From Lineus longissimus (lineage: Eukaryota; Nemertea; Pilidiophora; Heteronemertea; Lineidae), in the NCBI RefSeq assembly GCF_910592395.1, contig NC_088320.1, forward strand, positions 10,480,001 through 10,544,000: 64,000 nt of DNA, in the 5' to 3' direction. The notes under the pieces are model-generated. The model did not search any database. It was not told the DNA's origin and saw only the letters and a program-made list of their open reading frames with translations. Position 1 is the first letter of the stretch, and each line of letters opens with the position of its first letter. Position numbers and translations under genes: made by a program. Shown piece after piece: positions 42,522-54,760 of this stretch.

Positions 42522-44980
42522 ACACCAACCCCCTCCGACTCAGAAACCACAAACGCCCAACCTTCCTGCTACCTTAATACTTCTGGATTTTACATGAATC
42601 TCAAAACTATGATCTGCTTATTGTAGTGATGTACAAGGATTAATTTTTGATAATAAACTGTTGAAATTAGTACATCACATTGTTGTTTATTTCTACACAT
42701 TTTGTTAGTAATCTTACACATAAAATTCCTTATGTCTACACAATTTTTAGGGAAAATACACACATTTTTTGGAAATCTTACACACAAATTTTTTTTAGGG
42801 TAAGCAGCCCTGTAATGGCAATTTGGAATGTCGTGCAGGAGGAAACCCGTCCCCGTGAGAAAACCTACGCGATCGGAGGGAGCTGCCAACTCCATCACAC
42901 AGGTGACAGGCTTCAACGACTGAGTTTTTTAAATGACATCAGACGTGTACATTTAAGTACTACGCCACTCCGAAAGCCCATAACAGGAGAAAACCAGAAG
43001 ATAGTAATACTATCACACATGGTCTACTCCTTTATAATACAAGATGTAATGTTCAAGAAAGACATTGCTAAATAGAGATCTTACACTAGTCAGACTCCAC
43101 AACTTCAACTCTGCATGCTAATAATATGTTCATTTACTATTCATGCATGTATTAAACCTATTGTGTATGACTGCAGTTGAGCCATTTCAGCTAACAATAG
43201 GTCAGGTCAAGGCTGTCATCACACCATGACTAAACAGCTTAAGGGCCCAATTTAAATAACAAAAGGACCACATTTCTCATGGCCACGCCACCTTGAGGCT
43301 GCCGCTTTGCATCACAAAAGGTTGAGAGGTGACATGTTATTTGCATGACAAAAGACGTAGCTTTCGACATGGCAAGACTAGACAGAAGTGGGTATGCCAG
43401 TTTTTTGGCAAGTTGGAGTCTAAGATCTCTTTATTTTACTAACAAGGTCTACATTTATTACATGCCGGACAAAATGAAATGTCTTACAAAGTTGACGTTT
43501 TAATTACACTTTTCTCAAACCATTCAGTACCATGTCTAATCCAATTCTCAGTGGGGCAAAAGACCGTCTTCATAATCTGCAGAGCATGATAAATATGCCC
43601 TCGCAAGATTTCGAAGCAGTCGATTCTGTCGTCAGGAAATCTTTTGATATTCTCACAAATATCAATAAAATAATGAGAGTGTTTTCAACTATATAAGTTG
43701 AATGTGTCTTTTCATCAATACCTGGTTCCCAGGTATTTGGTAAAAGTGATTGAGGGAACGCAACTTCTTGTCTCTGGTATTATATGATACCAAGCAACTG
43801 AGCCAGCCAACGTTAGAAGGTCTCGGCTTAACTGCTCAGACCAATGCCCGTGGATTCTATGGTACTGGGGAGATCGAGAAACAGTAAAAAAGGCCTACGT
43901 TCCATCGCAGACACATATGTTCCTTTTTTGCCTGGGGTTTAAGCAAGAAAGAAATCATATGAACCCCATGTCTCAAGTGATGGAGATATAATAATGAAAT
44001 ATCTGATAAAGTTGGTGATTATTTCAGGAGAAAACCATTTCAAGCAGTAGGGTCCTGATGTGCCCTAGGCTATTAGCTTCTGCCTTCATAAGCTAAAAAT
44101 CAATTTTGCTTAAGACTTATTTGTTTGGGTACTGACATGCCCTATTGGCTCTCCATTCGCTTTCTTTCAAAAGATTTTGCTAGAAAATTGTTGATCTCTT
44201 GGATTATGGTGCCCCTGGTAACCAAAGAAACCCTCCTCTAAAATGTTATGCCTTCTTTATACGTGCATTATTTTAAACCATGACAACATATTGTCATTGC
44301 CCTAAGAGGGTAAATATATGCCTTCTCCGATCAGAAATTTTAGGATTTTTATCAATAAAATCACCTTTCAGTCAGATATTTCAATAAAAACAATAGGTCT
44401 ACGATGACAAAAATACATCGTTGGGATGTGCTTTTCAGCAACATCCATCTTCCTCCTGTCGGATGCTTCTCCATGCTGAAAAGAAACAAATTACATACAG
44501 TAAGGTTTATTGGTGCAAAATATCATCAGTGAAATATTCATTGTGCAGGAACATGTTCGTCTTGACCCGCAATGTTTTGAGATCGCTCTATCACTCACAA
44601 GCTCGATGTTGGTGATGCAAACACATGAGAGTCAAGATGGAACATGTTAAGTTCCTGCAATAATGAGGTTAAGATTTGATCAGAAACAAGAAACAACAAC
44701 TGAACAGCTCTATCAATGTCAATACCATAACTGTTAGAAATTACTTTTCTTGTGTTGACATTTAACCTTACAAGAATGCCAACACAGAACTTATGCAGGG
44801 ACTTGAGGATTGGGGCAGTTTATGCCATCTCAGCCGCCTGCGTGGTTTCATTAGTAAAGTTGTTGGTGCCATTAAATTAATTGATGTTGGTTGTAGTGTT
44901 GGGGAGGGGGGGGGGTCTAATTGCGTCATTTTGCATCACCAGTGAGGTCACCAAGTGCCACAAGGACCCTACTTTAGAAT
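42522..44980. other. Unassigned sequence
   Basis: The longest frames (42,590-43,075) are overlapping and motif-free. ACACA/TTTT-rich sequence occurs at 42,680-42,800. No repeat structure was found. Confidence 0.4.
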
Positions 44981-45189
44981 ACAGTGGAACCTCCCTCAGC
45001 ATACACCTCTCTAAAAGGACCTTCTCTCTTTCAGGACACTAACTTTGATTGTCTCCATTCAATTTGAACTCTCTAATCAGTACACCTCTCTTGTAAGCAC
45101 AGCACTTATCAGTCTTGAGGATGTGATAAGTAAGCACATCCTCAAGACTGATAAGTGCTGTGCTTACAAGAGTGGTGTAGTTCTACTGT
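44981..45189. mobile_element. Fold-back element with pogo/Tigger-like CAGTGGAAC ends
   Basis: The left end ACAGTGGAACCTCCC and right end (reverse complement) ACAGTAGAACTACAC are related. The right part forms a 38-bp perfect stem (45,088-45,125 with 45,135-45,172) around a 9-nt loop. CAGTGGAACC termini are typical of pogo/Tigger DNA transposons; the assignment is by terminus only. Confidence 0.6.
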
Positions 45190-48059
45190 GATCCCATCAT
45201 CCCCCCCCCCCCCAAGTTGCTACCCAATAACTCTTTCCTTTGCTAATCTCTTCTCTTCTTGGCCCAATGTCATTGAAATGCCCTGTCCTGGAAAGCTGAT
45301 ACTCCATGCAAATGCACCAGCATTGACCAACAGGTTTTCCATTTGAATTTCATTCAATCGGGTGGGTGCTGACAGAAAGACTTTTGAGGAATCTTCTGTA
45401 CCCAGGCGGCTGCAATCATATGTGAATAAAGTTGTTGTTGTTTTTTGTTACCATTCAAAGCTCAACCTCACTGATATCTCAAACCTAAAACAATCATGCT
45501 GTACCACTTTCAACTACAACTTTTTCACAGTACTGTCTGAAATTCCGAAGGGGGAAAAGTAGGTTATCTTTCTAGATATTGATTTGAAACCTGCACCCTA
45601 CGGTGTTTTGAGCATTTCCAGACATCTGGTACCAGGGAACCCCTGAGGCTTGACACGTTAAAGGTTGTGTTAGGCCTCTGTATGTTTGGCCAGACTTCAT
45701 GAAATCACATTACTGGCAATGGCCATGTTCAACTACTGCTCATTCAGCAGTTCGGGATTCTTTCTTAGTGTTACATAAAGCTCCAGTTGATAAAAATGCT
45801 TTGCTTTTGATATTCATGCAACCAGCATAACCAAGTTGTATATGAGAGTGAGATATCAGTGGGTTACGAAGTGATTTTCTGTGATGGCATATTCAGAATC
45901 AATTAGTTCAATAGAGCATTTAAAGAGGCAAACGTGAGAGGTCATCATCACCGTGGGTTTGATGAAAATGGCACTGTAATTGGTGTCGCTAAAACAACGT
46001 TGGAAAATTATTCCTCAACAGAGAGCTCACCATCTCTAGAGATCTCACCATCTCTTAATCAGGCCAATGGCTAACACCTTATCAAGGACATCTGAAAAAC
46101 TGAAATTGATTTGTTTACATTACCGTGTGATGGCACCCTTCCGAAGGTATGAGATAGGCTGTCCTCATGGTGGCTGCAGGATATCATGTCAGGGCTCTAT
46201 GTCCGTAGCTTTCCCTAAGTCCAGAGAGTCCCTTTGGAGTTGGATTGTCATTATAGTTTATTAGAATGACAGACATTTCGGTGTCCAATCCATCCCCACA
46301 GCAAACAAGTTACCTTTCTGATCTCAGCGAAGGTTCTCCTTGAATTGTTCTGTCAAGGCATCGTTTGCTGAGCTGTGGTTCGTCACTCCTGCACATGGCT
46401 ATCCCTCTGCACAACCATTCGATCCACTGAATCCACTCGACTCTCGGTCGTCTGCCCGTATCTGTGAGCGACTGGAGAACAAAATTTAAGATTACTCTCA
46501 GTCTCAATTTGTCCTTACGGTCATCTCGATTCTGTATAACTAAAATGAGCGCGATCGGTCGTAACGAGCGCCATCGCCGACGGACTATCATCGCCAGCAG
46601 GCTACATTGCTCCACCATGATTAATGCACTTGTGCAATAGGGTCTTTCATTCAGTTTCATCAAATTCACCGAAGTAGTTTATGATAAAATCACAACCCTT
46701 AAATCCTACACTGTTAAAAAACGAGAAGTTTGTAATTGAATTTGAAATTTCCAATTGCACAAATATGTACTAAATATAGATTTCAGCACTGGCACTGCCG
46801 TTGCATAGAAATACAAATACCAGAAGCACCCAGTTTCAGCAAACACGTATGCATAATATCTGTTCTACAGCATTATGTATAACTGCAATTCTATTTTCCT
46901 GGACCACCAGTAATTATGAACAGCGTACCCCTTAAGTTCAAGCCCTCACTCGGCCCCTTATCTCATCGCGTCTTGATATCTTGTCTGTCCCAAAAGTATA
47001 ACTTGCAAGTTTCAGGTTTCTAGTCTTGACATCAACAACGGTTGAAATTGTCACCCTACTTTTAACTCTTACCCCGGTCTATGCTGAAAGCTTTCAGTGG
47101 AACTGGAATTCAGATTAGCTGCCCAATCAGTACTACAACCTGAGCATTTTCAACTGGTGAGCCTGGGAGCTCATGACCACTTGTCAGAGACCCAAACAAC
47201 TGCACAACTGCGGCTCTTTCACTTTTATTTTTGACATAGTTTGTGTTTAGTAAGGAGCAATGCAGTGACAAAACCATGGATGGAAAATCTAATAGCCTGT
47301 CTATTTTCAGTCCAGCCACAGAACATATGGAATATTTATTGGCACACCCTGTAAATACACTTTAGGGATGAGTTCATTCGGTTTCACGAGTATGGCATAT
47401 GCAGGTCCAAGGTTTCCCAATCAACGTGCGAAATCTCCCTGAAGTTGCTGAAGTCTTCAAGCAATATATGGGGGTATCGTCAATATAGCGCATCTCTGCC
47501 CGAATAATCGGGTCGATCAAAACAAGGCGGCTGAAGTGGGTTTTTCAAAAATCATCGCTAGTTTCTGGAAGGGGTTGGATGTTATTTAAGAAATGTGTTC
47601 TTGTCTTAATTTTCTAAAAGCCTTAATACCGACGACCACAACCCTTTACTAATTGACACTTGATCTGCAATTCAATTCCAAACTGAGGTTGCTTGTACAG
47701 TTTGAGGATAAAATCCACCATTTTGCGACTCTACTTTACTCCGGAAATGAAACGAACTCAGCCCATGGCGTGTTCACCCATTTCATGATATACTGTCTTG
47801 TCATCTGTTTATATTTACCATATATGAATTGGATTCCTTCGTCATCCAAAATCTTTTGAGAGTCACATCTACCATAGCACGAATTGTAGATCTTGGTTGA
47901 GTGGTTGGGTCTTCTCGACAGCCATCATCTCAATCTGCAGAGGGCTAGATAACAGGAAAAATACATTCAATGACCTATCTCAAAATGAATAGATTGAAAC
48001 CAAAAGATTATTTGTTTTCATTTGAGTGAGATGGTTGTTTCTCGCTTTAAGAATTCGAT
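45190..48059. other. Unassigned sequence
   Basis: No supported gene. A minus-strand frame of 119 codons (46,310-46,669) is the longest and has no motif. There are no tandem repeats or inverted repeats of note. Confidence 0.4.
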
Positions 48060-48183
48060 TTCAAATGTGGCCACCAGGGGGCAAAGGTTAAAAAATGATC
48101 AATGAAGTCAAAAGCACCCATCATGTCCAAGTCCATTTTTTTCCCATGTCGACAGGTGAGCACAATGGCCCTGGCCGTTTCAT
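48060..48183 (-). mobile_element. Helentron-like family B, 5' end fragment
   Basis: 48,155-48,183 is the reverse complement of the family 5' end (ATGAAACGGCCAGGGCCATT, then GTGCTCACCT). GTGGCCACCAGGGGGC (48,069) is the family core motif. The 3' part is missing. Confidence 0.6.
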
Positions 48184-48673
48184 TTTATAAAGTGGCACTG
48201 TTGGAAAGATGCTCACGGGCCATTTTCTGGATCAAGTGAAGTGAAGATGTCTTTGGTTGGCAGCATTTTCTTGTGGAAAAATGTTGATCGGCCACACTCT
48301 TTGCTCGATTCACTGCTTCAATCCTTGCCCAAGTGGCATTATTCCTCAGGCCAAATTGCCTTGGATTTTTATATCCATCCTTACGTCTGATATTACTAAT
48401 AACCATATATAAAATGTAACTCATGATTTGTCCAACTAATCAAGATCATCGAGGTCATGTTGCCCATTTGGCTGTTAACTTGAGCACTCTCGGTCAGGTG
48501 GTCTCACTTGGGGATAAAAGTTCATGACTTGGCCACCAGGGTGCAGGTTCGGAGACATGAAATATGATTTTTTTCCCTCCTGGTTGGACAGTTATGAAGT
48601 TTGTTTCATGAGTATATATAATATCAACCAGGACTATGTGATGCTCACCCCGCAGATTGCAACATCGTCTTTT

Positions 48674-48800
48674 GTGTCCCTTGTCCTTGTGTCCCTTGTC
48701 CTTGTGTCCCTTGTCATTGTGTCCCTTGTCCTTGTGTCCCTTGTCCTTGTGTCCCTTGTCCTTGTGTCCCTTGTCCTTGAGGCCCTGGACCTTGTGGCCC
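48674..48800. repeat. 15-bp minisatellite, seven exact or near-exact units plus two degenerate
   Basis: The unit is GTGTCCCTTGTCCTT. It reads through as VSLVL (plus) or KDKGH (minus) repeats because the period is a multiple of three; I do not regard either as a gene. Confidence 0.92.
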
Positions 48801-49427
48801 TTGTACAATGTTGGCTCGGGCTGCCTAAAAATAATCAAACTTTTGGTTAAGGGGTTTATCTTTTTTCTGAGCGTTTCTACAGCATGCTACTTTCACACTG
48901 GATCCAATTAAAAACTGTTTTCCAGAGAGCACTCTCCGGAATACGAATTGGCTACACCACACTTGGTCTAAACAGCATGCAATTTGATTTGAAAAGTGCA
49001 ACTCTTGCTGCGTATTGTAGTAACGTGCCTTTCGCGTATGAATGTCTTGTCCCTGCCCTTTGTGGTAATTAGAAGATAATCAAGACAGGAACAAGCTAGT
49101 GACCTGCAAGCCCCCTGCCAATGAATAGACTGTTTTAATACGTATTAACGCCAACACTACACGTTTCAATGAGAATCAGTTAATGCAAATTCAATACAGC
49201 ACATTCAATTGTATTCTGGAACCAAATTGGTTGAAGCGGTTTCAAATCTGTGTGAACAGAATTGAGTGAGGCTCCCCAATATGTATAAAAATTGAAAACG
49301 CACGTCAGATTGATACTTTTTAACATCATTTTAACATCTTTGTAATGTTTCTTTTAATCCAGACGTAACTGACGACTAAGTGATGCTTACCCTGTATGGC
49401 TCCAACATTGGCAGCAACGGCTCTAGG
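48801..49427. other. Unassigned sequence
   Basis: No motif or repeat beyond chance short frames. Confidence 0.4.
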
Positions 49428-49515
49428 AAAATTCGTCCCCGGAAAATTCGTCCCCGGAAAACTCGTCCCTGGAAAATTCGTCCCGTAGGAAAATTCGTCC
49501 CCGGAAAATTCATCC
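49428..49515. repeat. 15-bp minisatellite, six units
   Basis: The unit is GGAAAATTCGTCCCC, with small variations. It lies just upstream of the second copy of the 1.3 kb repeat. Confidence 0.9.
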
Positions 49516-49531
49516 CCGAGGATAATTTGTC

Positions 49532-52500
49532 TTCAATAGCTTTGTTTTACTATTTCACTGTTTGAATATTTTATTCTAATAATGGTTAAAGAAAATTGAC
49601 AGTGGCAACCCAATCAACAATTTGGGCAAGTTGTTACTTGATGCATACCCTTCATCTGATCGTCTTGCGGTTCATCCAAAAATTTTCGGTTGCAATTGCG
49701 GACAAGGTTTGTGGCATCTGTAATGATAAATTGGAACAAATGCATAATGCACGATTACAGCAATTCTAGTGTTTTCAGTCATGAAATTACTGCCTAAATA
49801 TGATGTTGAAATACATCATTTTTAGCTCAGCTGACAAAGTCAGCTGAGCTTGTCAAACAAGCTGCTCAGTGGCGTCCGTCTGTCAGTCCGTCCGTCCGTC
49901 CGTCCGTCCGTTAAACCCATGGTGCACATTTTGTAACCGTAAGACCTAGAGACTTCAATTTTGCATTTCTGGATACTTCTGGTCAAACTCTACTTTCAAA
50001 ACAAAATTTGTCGCCATTCGACCTACTTCCTGCGAGCGAGAGCGCATGAAGGAAACTGGCCTATATCGGCCTAGGAGCAGCAGAATTAGTCGAAATATGC
50101 TTTAATATTAAGATAAAATTCTTGAAAAACTATTTTATTGAGAAAAAGTTCAAAATTTTAACAGGAGAGGGCGCTACCTGCCTTTTAATTATTTCTGCTG
50201 ATTCAAATTCCCGCCCGATGACGTCAGCCATCAATGAAGTCTCCTATTTGCCAGTTCTCAAAACATGGGAGCTACACAAAAAAGCAGCAGTAGCTCCAGG
50301 AATAAATCACTGTTCACTTCAGCTTCGTAATCGATTGTACCCCCACTTTATTGTGTTTTGTGTGGTGTTCCTATTCAATCAACGATGTGAGGCCTTATTA
50401 TGTTGGTTTTAATTGAGAAGGTGCATTTTAGCGGCCTACGAAATACCGAAGCGGAGACAAAATGGCGGCATGTTGTTTACTCGATCCATGTGCAATAATC
50501 TTGGAGCTCAATGACACTCAGCTCGATGACGATGGCCCGCTACCTGGCTACGGGCTAGTACTACGGTAGTCTGGTAGGCGATATTATCACCAGTTCGTTT
50601 CAGTGGTAGTCGTAAGGTCTTCAGGGACTACTTTCAGAAATTAGTTCTTGAAAATTTGGCCACATTTCTGTGAAAACGATATCGGAAGTGCATGCTCTGT
50701 TATTCGCGATGACATCGCCGATGTATTTTGAAGTGGAGAATTCCCACAGTATGTGCAGTGAATCGGCATGATTCTGTTCGCCTATTAAGTTTTAGTTCTA
50801 CGATTCTTTCATGAGTAAAAAGTAGACATTCTAAGCAATACAATAATGTCACTCCCATAAAAATTGATTGGAAATTGAGGGAGCTACGGCACTCTCTTCG
50901 GCAACTGACAGCGCTGAAAAAATACATTGCATACTAGCGTAGGGAATCACCAGAAATGACGTCATCGCTGGTCTAAATAGAAAACTACGGTGGCGCAGTA
51001 GAGCACAAGAAAAGGTTTAGCATTAACTTCGTCATGCAAGCTTCAGCAACAAAACGATTTCTCATGAATGATTTACTTGATCATCATCAGCTTGTTTCCC
51101 CTGATAGATAAAAAAATGATTTACAATTTCCACCAAAGTTTTCTATTTTGTGTATAGTCACATGTTATTTAACTGGCAAGGAGCCAAGCAGACAATCAAA
51201 ACTTACTATGGTTCAATAAAACATAATTTTCTTAACTCTGTCATATTTTTCACTTTCATACTAAACAACGCAGGTTTCCCTTCATGACCCAAGAATAATT
51301 CTTTAGACATTTTTAATGACTCGGAATCCATGCACTCTGATTCTCCATAAATGGATGTATGGTTTGACCAATTCTTGCATGACATGTCCACCAAACAAAA
51401 TGTGAATGCAGTCCGGCAAAGAGGAACAACCAACCATTCACTTCGACTTTTAAAGGCTACATGGTTCCAAGAAAATACATTTATACTACCAAGTAAAAGG
51501 TTCATCCTACATTTTCGTTCATATGTAGTCTAGCATTTACTTGTTTTGGTAGCAAATACTGATTTCTAAAAATCCTTTGCTTTCACAAGAACTAAACTAT
51601 TCCAATTTTTGAAGCATACTAAATACTTCAAAATCTGGAGTAAAAGCTTATGCTAGTTTTTATTCATATGGCCCATCAACAGGTGCATACCATAAACCAT
51701 GAGAATGTTCCAACAGTGGCATAATTATGTCAACCAAAAACATTGGTACCGTAGTGAACGCAAAAGGATATCAAATACCATGGAGCATGCCATTTTCATG
51801 CATAATGAACTAAACACCGGGAAGATATTAATGATATTAACTCAGCTGAGCGCCAGGCCCTTGGGCCTCTTGTTTGTCATGAATTACGTTTCCTTCATGA
51901 AATTAATGGACTTTATTCCTTTTATTTCATACAAGTTTGCCATTCTTACGACTAGTTATAACAAGGATTTATGCAATTTTGGGAATTAGGGAGTTGAGAT
52001 TGGTGTTGGGGAAGGGTTAGGGTTTGGGTTAGTGCTAGGAGGAAGGGTTAGGATCTGGGTTAGGTTTAGTGAATATGACTGTCGTAAGAATAGCCAGTAG
52101 ATTGTATGTAAAATCCAATGGAACCATCATAACAACAGCTGCGGCCTTGTACTTATTTAAACAATGTGAGCTTTCATTTCTCAAAACTCGTGATCAACCC
52201 TTAACTAGCAACCAATGAGATGGCATCACCGCTTCAAATATGGCCTCCTGATTTAGTGACCCGATTGTACTCTCCAGTTCTTTTGCGCAAAAGCATGAAT
52301 TGGAAAGTAAAAATCTAATACTATATTATACATACCTACATGTAACCCTTCACCTTGAAAACCATACCAGCGAGAATCTTTCGTTGCAATTGCGGACAAG
52401 GTATGCGTCATCTGTAATGATAAATTGGCACAAATTCATAGTTTCAAATTCCTCAAGTTGAGAGCATTTTTTCATTTTTGGCTCAAGTGACCTATAGTAG

Positions 52501-52903
52501 AATAGCTGTCCTAAGGGGCACAAATTGACTAAAATTTTGTGAACTTCATTTATTTTTCATTTCAAGCATTTTTACATATTTCTTGGGTTCTATTATGATC
52601 GGGGTTGTTGACTTGACCAACCTCTCAAGGTCACAGGCCGACAGGGTTCAAATTTTATTATTTCACCAATTGGTCGTATATTTTGTCATTGTTCAATTGA
52701 GATGGTTCTTATTTGGTTGAAGGATGAATCTAAGTCCCTCATGTGTATGCCAAATTTCGGCAAGATCAAAATTCAAATATGGCACTAATCACTTAAATTT
52801 CATATTTTGTATATACCAAAGGGTGTTTGTTCAATTACACTTCCAGATACCGACAGCAAATTGATGCTGGGCAGTTCATGTTTTGGTGGTATGATGGGTC
52901 ATA
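49532..52903 (+). repeat. 1.3 kb dispersed repeat, copy 2, interrupted
   Basis: 49,532-49,822 matches 25,844-26,133, and 51,874-52,903 matches 26,131-27,169, with few differences by eye. The gap between is a family A element. Both copies end at GATGGGTCATAG. Confidence 0.88.
49823..51873 (-). mobile_element. Helentron-like family A, complete copy with known empty site
   Basis: Comparison with 26,121-26,140 bounds the element within one or two bases: it split a run of six Ts with no clear duplication. The 3' hairpin (AGCTCAGCTGAC/GTCAGCTGAGCT, 49,824-49,850) is next to a (GTCC)n tract (49,883-49,910). The 5' end near 51,873 reads (minus strand) ACAAGAGGCCCAAGGGCC then GCGCTCAGCTGA, giving a 5' hairpin and a GCTCAGCTGA subterminal inverted repeat. 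No replication-helicase gene is present. T-T insertion, subterminal repeats and microsatellite match helentron-associated elements; canonical Helitrons begin TC and use A-T sites. Confidence 0.72.
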
Positions 52904-53345
52904 GCCCTCACCGAAAAGCAGTGTGATATCAGTCAGGATTCAGTCAGGTTGCAGTGTTATCTCACATTTTTATGGCAGTGTTGAAATCAGTGGAAAGCAG
53001 TCATAGGGAGTGTTTTTCAGTCACGCGTTACCAAAGCATACAGTTATACAGCAATCAAAAATAGACGTTAGGGAGTCATAAGCAGTGGTAAGACAGTCAA
53101 AATCAGTGGTAAGGCAGTCAAAAGCAGTGCTCATTTAAATATTTAGGCTGACTGATTTCCACTGCTTTTGACACTGAAAATGACTCCCCACTATGCATCA
53201 TGCACAGGGCTGGCAGTGGGGTTCAGTGTTAATTTAAATATTTCGCAGCACACTGAATCCACACTGAAACACCACTGATTTTGACTGCCATTTCCAAAAC
53301 CTCCTGGAGGGAGCAGTCATTTTCAGTGTTAATATGAATAATTTA
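52904..53345. repeat. CAGTG/CACTG-rich inverted-repeat cluster
   Basis: About 25 CAGTG/CACTG words lie in 430 bp: direct on the left and complementary on the right. One arm pair is GCAGTCAAAAGCAGTG and CACTGCTTTTGACACTG. The block resembles a fold-back/MITE body. Ends and target duplication were not determined. Confidence 0.55.
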
Positions 53346-54209
53346 TTCAATGGCATGCAGGCACGGATGCCGAGAGCGGTTTGGGGGACGTGACCCCCCT
53401 GTGCTGATGACAATCAAAGAAATTGTTCGAAAAAGCAAAAACTTCTAGTGAACTGTTACTTTTGCTGTCCTATTTTAGACGGTGTGTTTGCGTTCAATAT
53501 GGCAGTGATGACGTCATCTGCACAAATAGAGGACATCGCCATTGCATGATGACGTGACACAGTAAAAAGATGACAAATTCACGCCCTTGACCTACGTCAT
53601 TGCAAACTTTGTCATAATGACAGTGGTCAGATGGGGTTACTAGACAATTGAAACAACACATGCCACATAGCTACTGTCAGTGATGTCAGGGATTGAAGCT
53701 AGATCAAATTGACGTCCAAATAAAGTAACTGCACGCGGCCTGTAGAATAATGATCTAACAGACTGATTGATGTGTATTGAGCTTCCATGCAGATATCTTG
53801 CAGTGTATGCATACATTACAATTAACACCTATAGGGCCTACAGTAGATGCATGAAGATACATGCAGATATCTTGCAGTGTATGCATACATTACAACACCT
53901 ATAGGGCCAACAGCCTTCTTGATTTGCTGAAAATACTACTTCAGTGTCTGTCTAGATTACCCTTTTTGCATTCATTTGGCTCCTTATGTGTTCCAATTCA
54001 ATCTGACTAAAACTCCCCTCTTCTCATATTGAAATTCGGGTAAATATCGAGAAATATGAAGAGCTACCATGATTTCTTGAATGTTTGACTATCAAATTCA
54101 AACTTACTAGCTTCCTGTCTCAGGTTGCATTATGGATGATATTTAACCCATCAGGCGCCAGACGTCTAAAATTAAATGCAGCTTTTCTCTCAGAGGTTTT
54201 TCCAGTTTT
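53346..54209. other. Unassigned sequence with a ~50-bp tandem duplication
   Basis: 53,786-53,839 and 53,860-53,908 are near-identical (CATGCAGATATCTTGCAGTG...CACCTATAGGGCC). The remainder is featureless. Confidence 0.6.
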
Positions 54210-54760
54210 TAGCTCACCTGTCAGGTGAGCTAATACGATACCGCGGCGTCTGGCGTCCGTCGTCGTCGTCGTCCGTCGTTAACTTTTGACAAAATCGTGG
54301 CACGTTTCTTAACCGCTTGACCCAGAAAGTTCATACTTGGTGTGTGGGTACCCCTAGGCAAGACCTTCCTTCAGAATGAAAATCAGCGCAATTTGACTGC
54401 TGGTCTGCCATATAGGGGGTGCTCTTTGAAAACCTATTTTTGTCATTTTGAAGCTTATGGTTAAAGCTAGAGCGATGAAAATTTTATGGTGGGTGTATCC
54501 AATAAAGGTACATCACATATCACACAGGTTTTTGATTTGACCTTCATTTCAAGGTTACAGAGGTCGAACTCTAAAATTTCTTTGATCATGGCACGTTTTT
54601 TTGCTATTGGTCATAGACTCTCTAAATTTGATATGTAGACACCTATTGGGCATCTCTACATGTTGACACAGATTTAGGTCAGTGTGACCTACTATTCAGG
54701 TATAAGTAGGTCAAGGTTAAAAAAGCCCATTTTCTTTATTCCAGCAGATTGAAGTTTGAA
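54210..54760 (-). mobile_element. Helentron-like family B, copy with 3' end only
   Basis: A perfect palindromic terminal hairpin (arms AGCTCACCTG/CAGGTGAGCT, 54,211-54,231) is followed by a CGTCGTC tract (54,256-54,285). The core includes GTGGCACGTTTCTTAACCGC and TCAAGGTTACAGAGGTC. Similarity fades by about 54,760; no 5' end was found. Confidence 0.65.

Noticed and set aside
48494-48850. KDKGH/VSLVL repeat proteins
   Set aside because: They are a by-product of a 15-bp minisatellite that stays open on both strands. No flanking coding signal.
49823-51873. Canonical Helitron
   Set aside because: The 5' end is not TC and the insertion lies in a T-run rather than between A and T. Subterminal inverted repeats fit helentron-type better.
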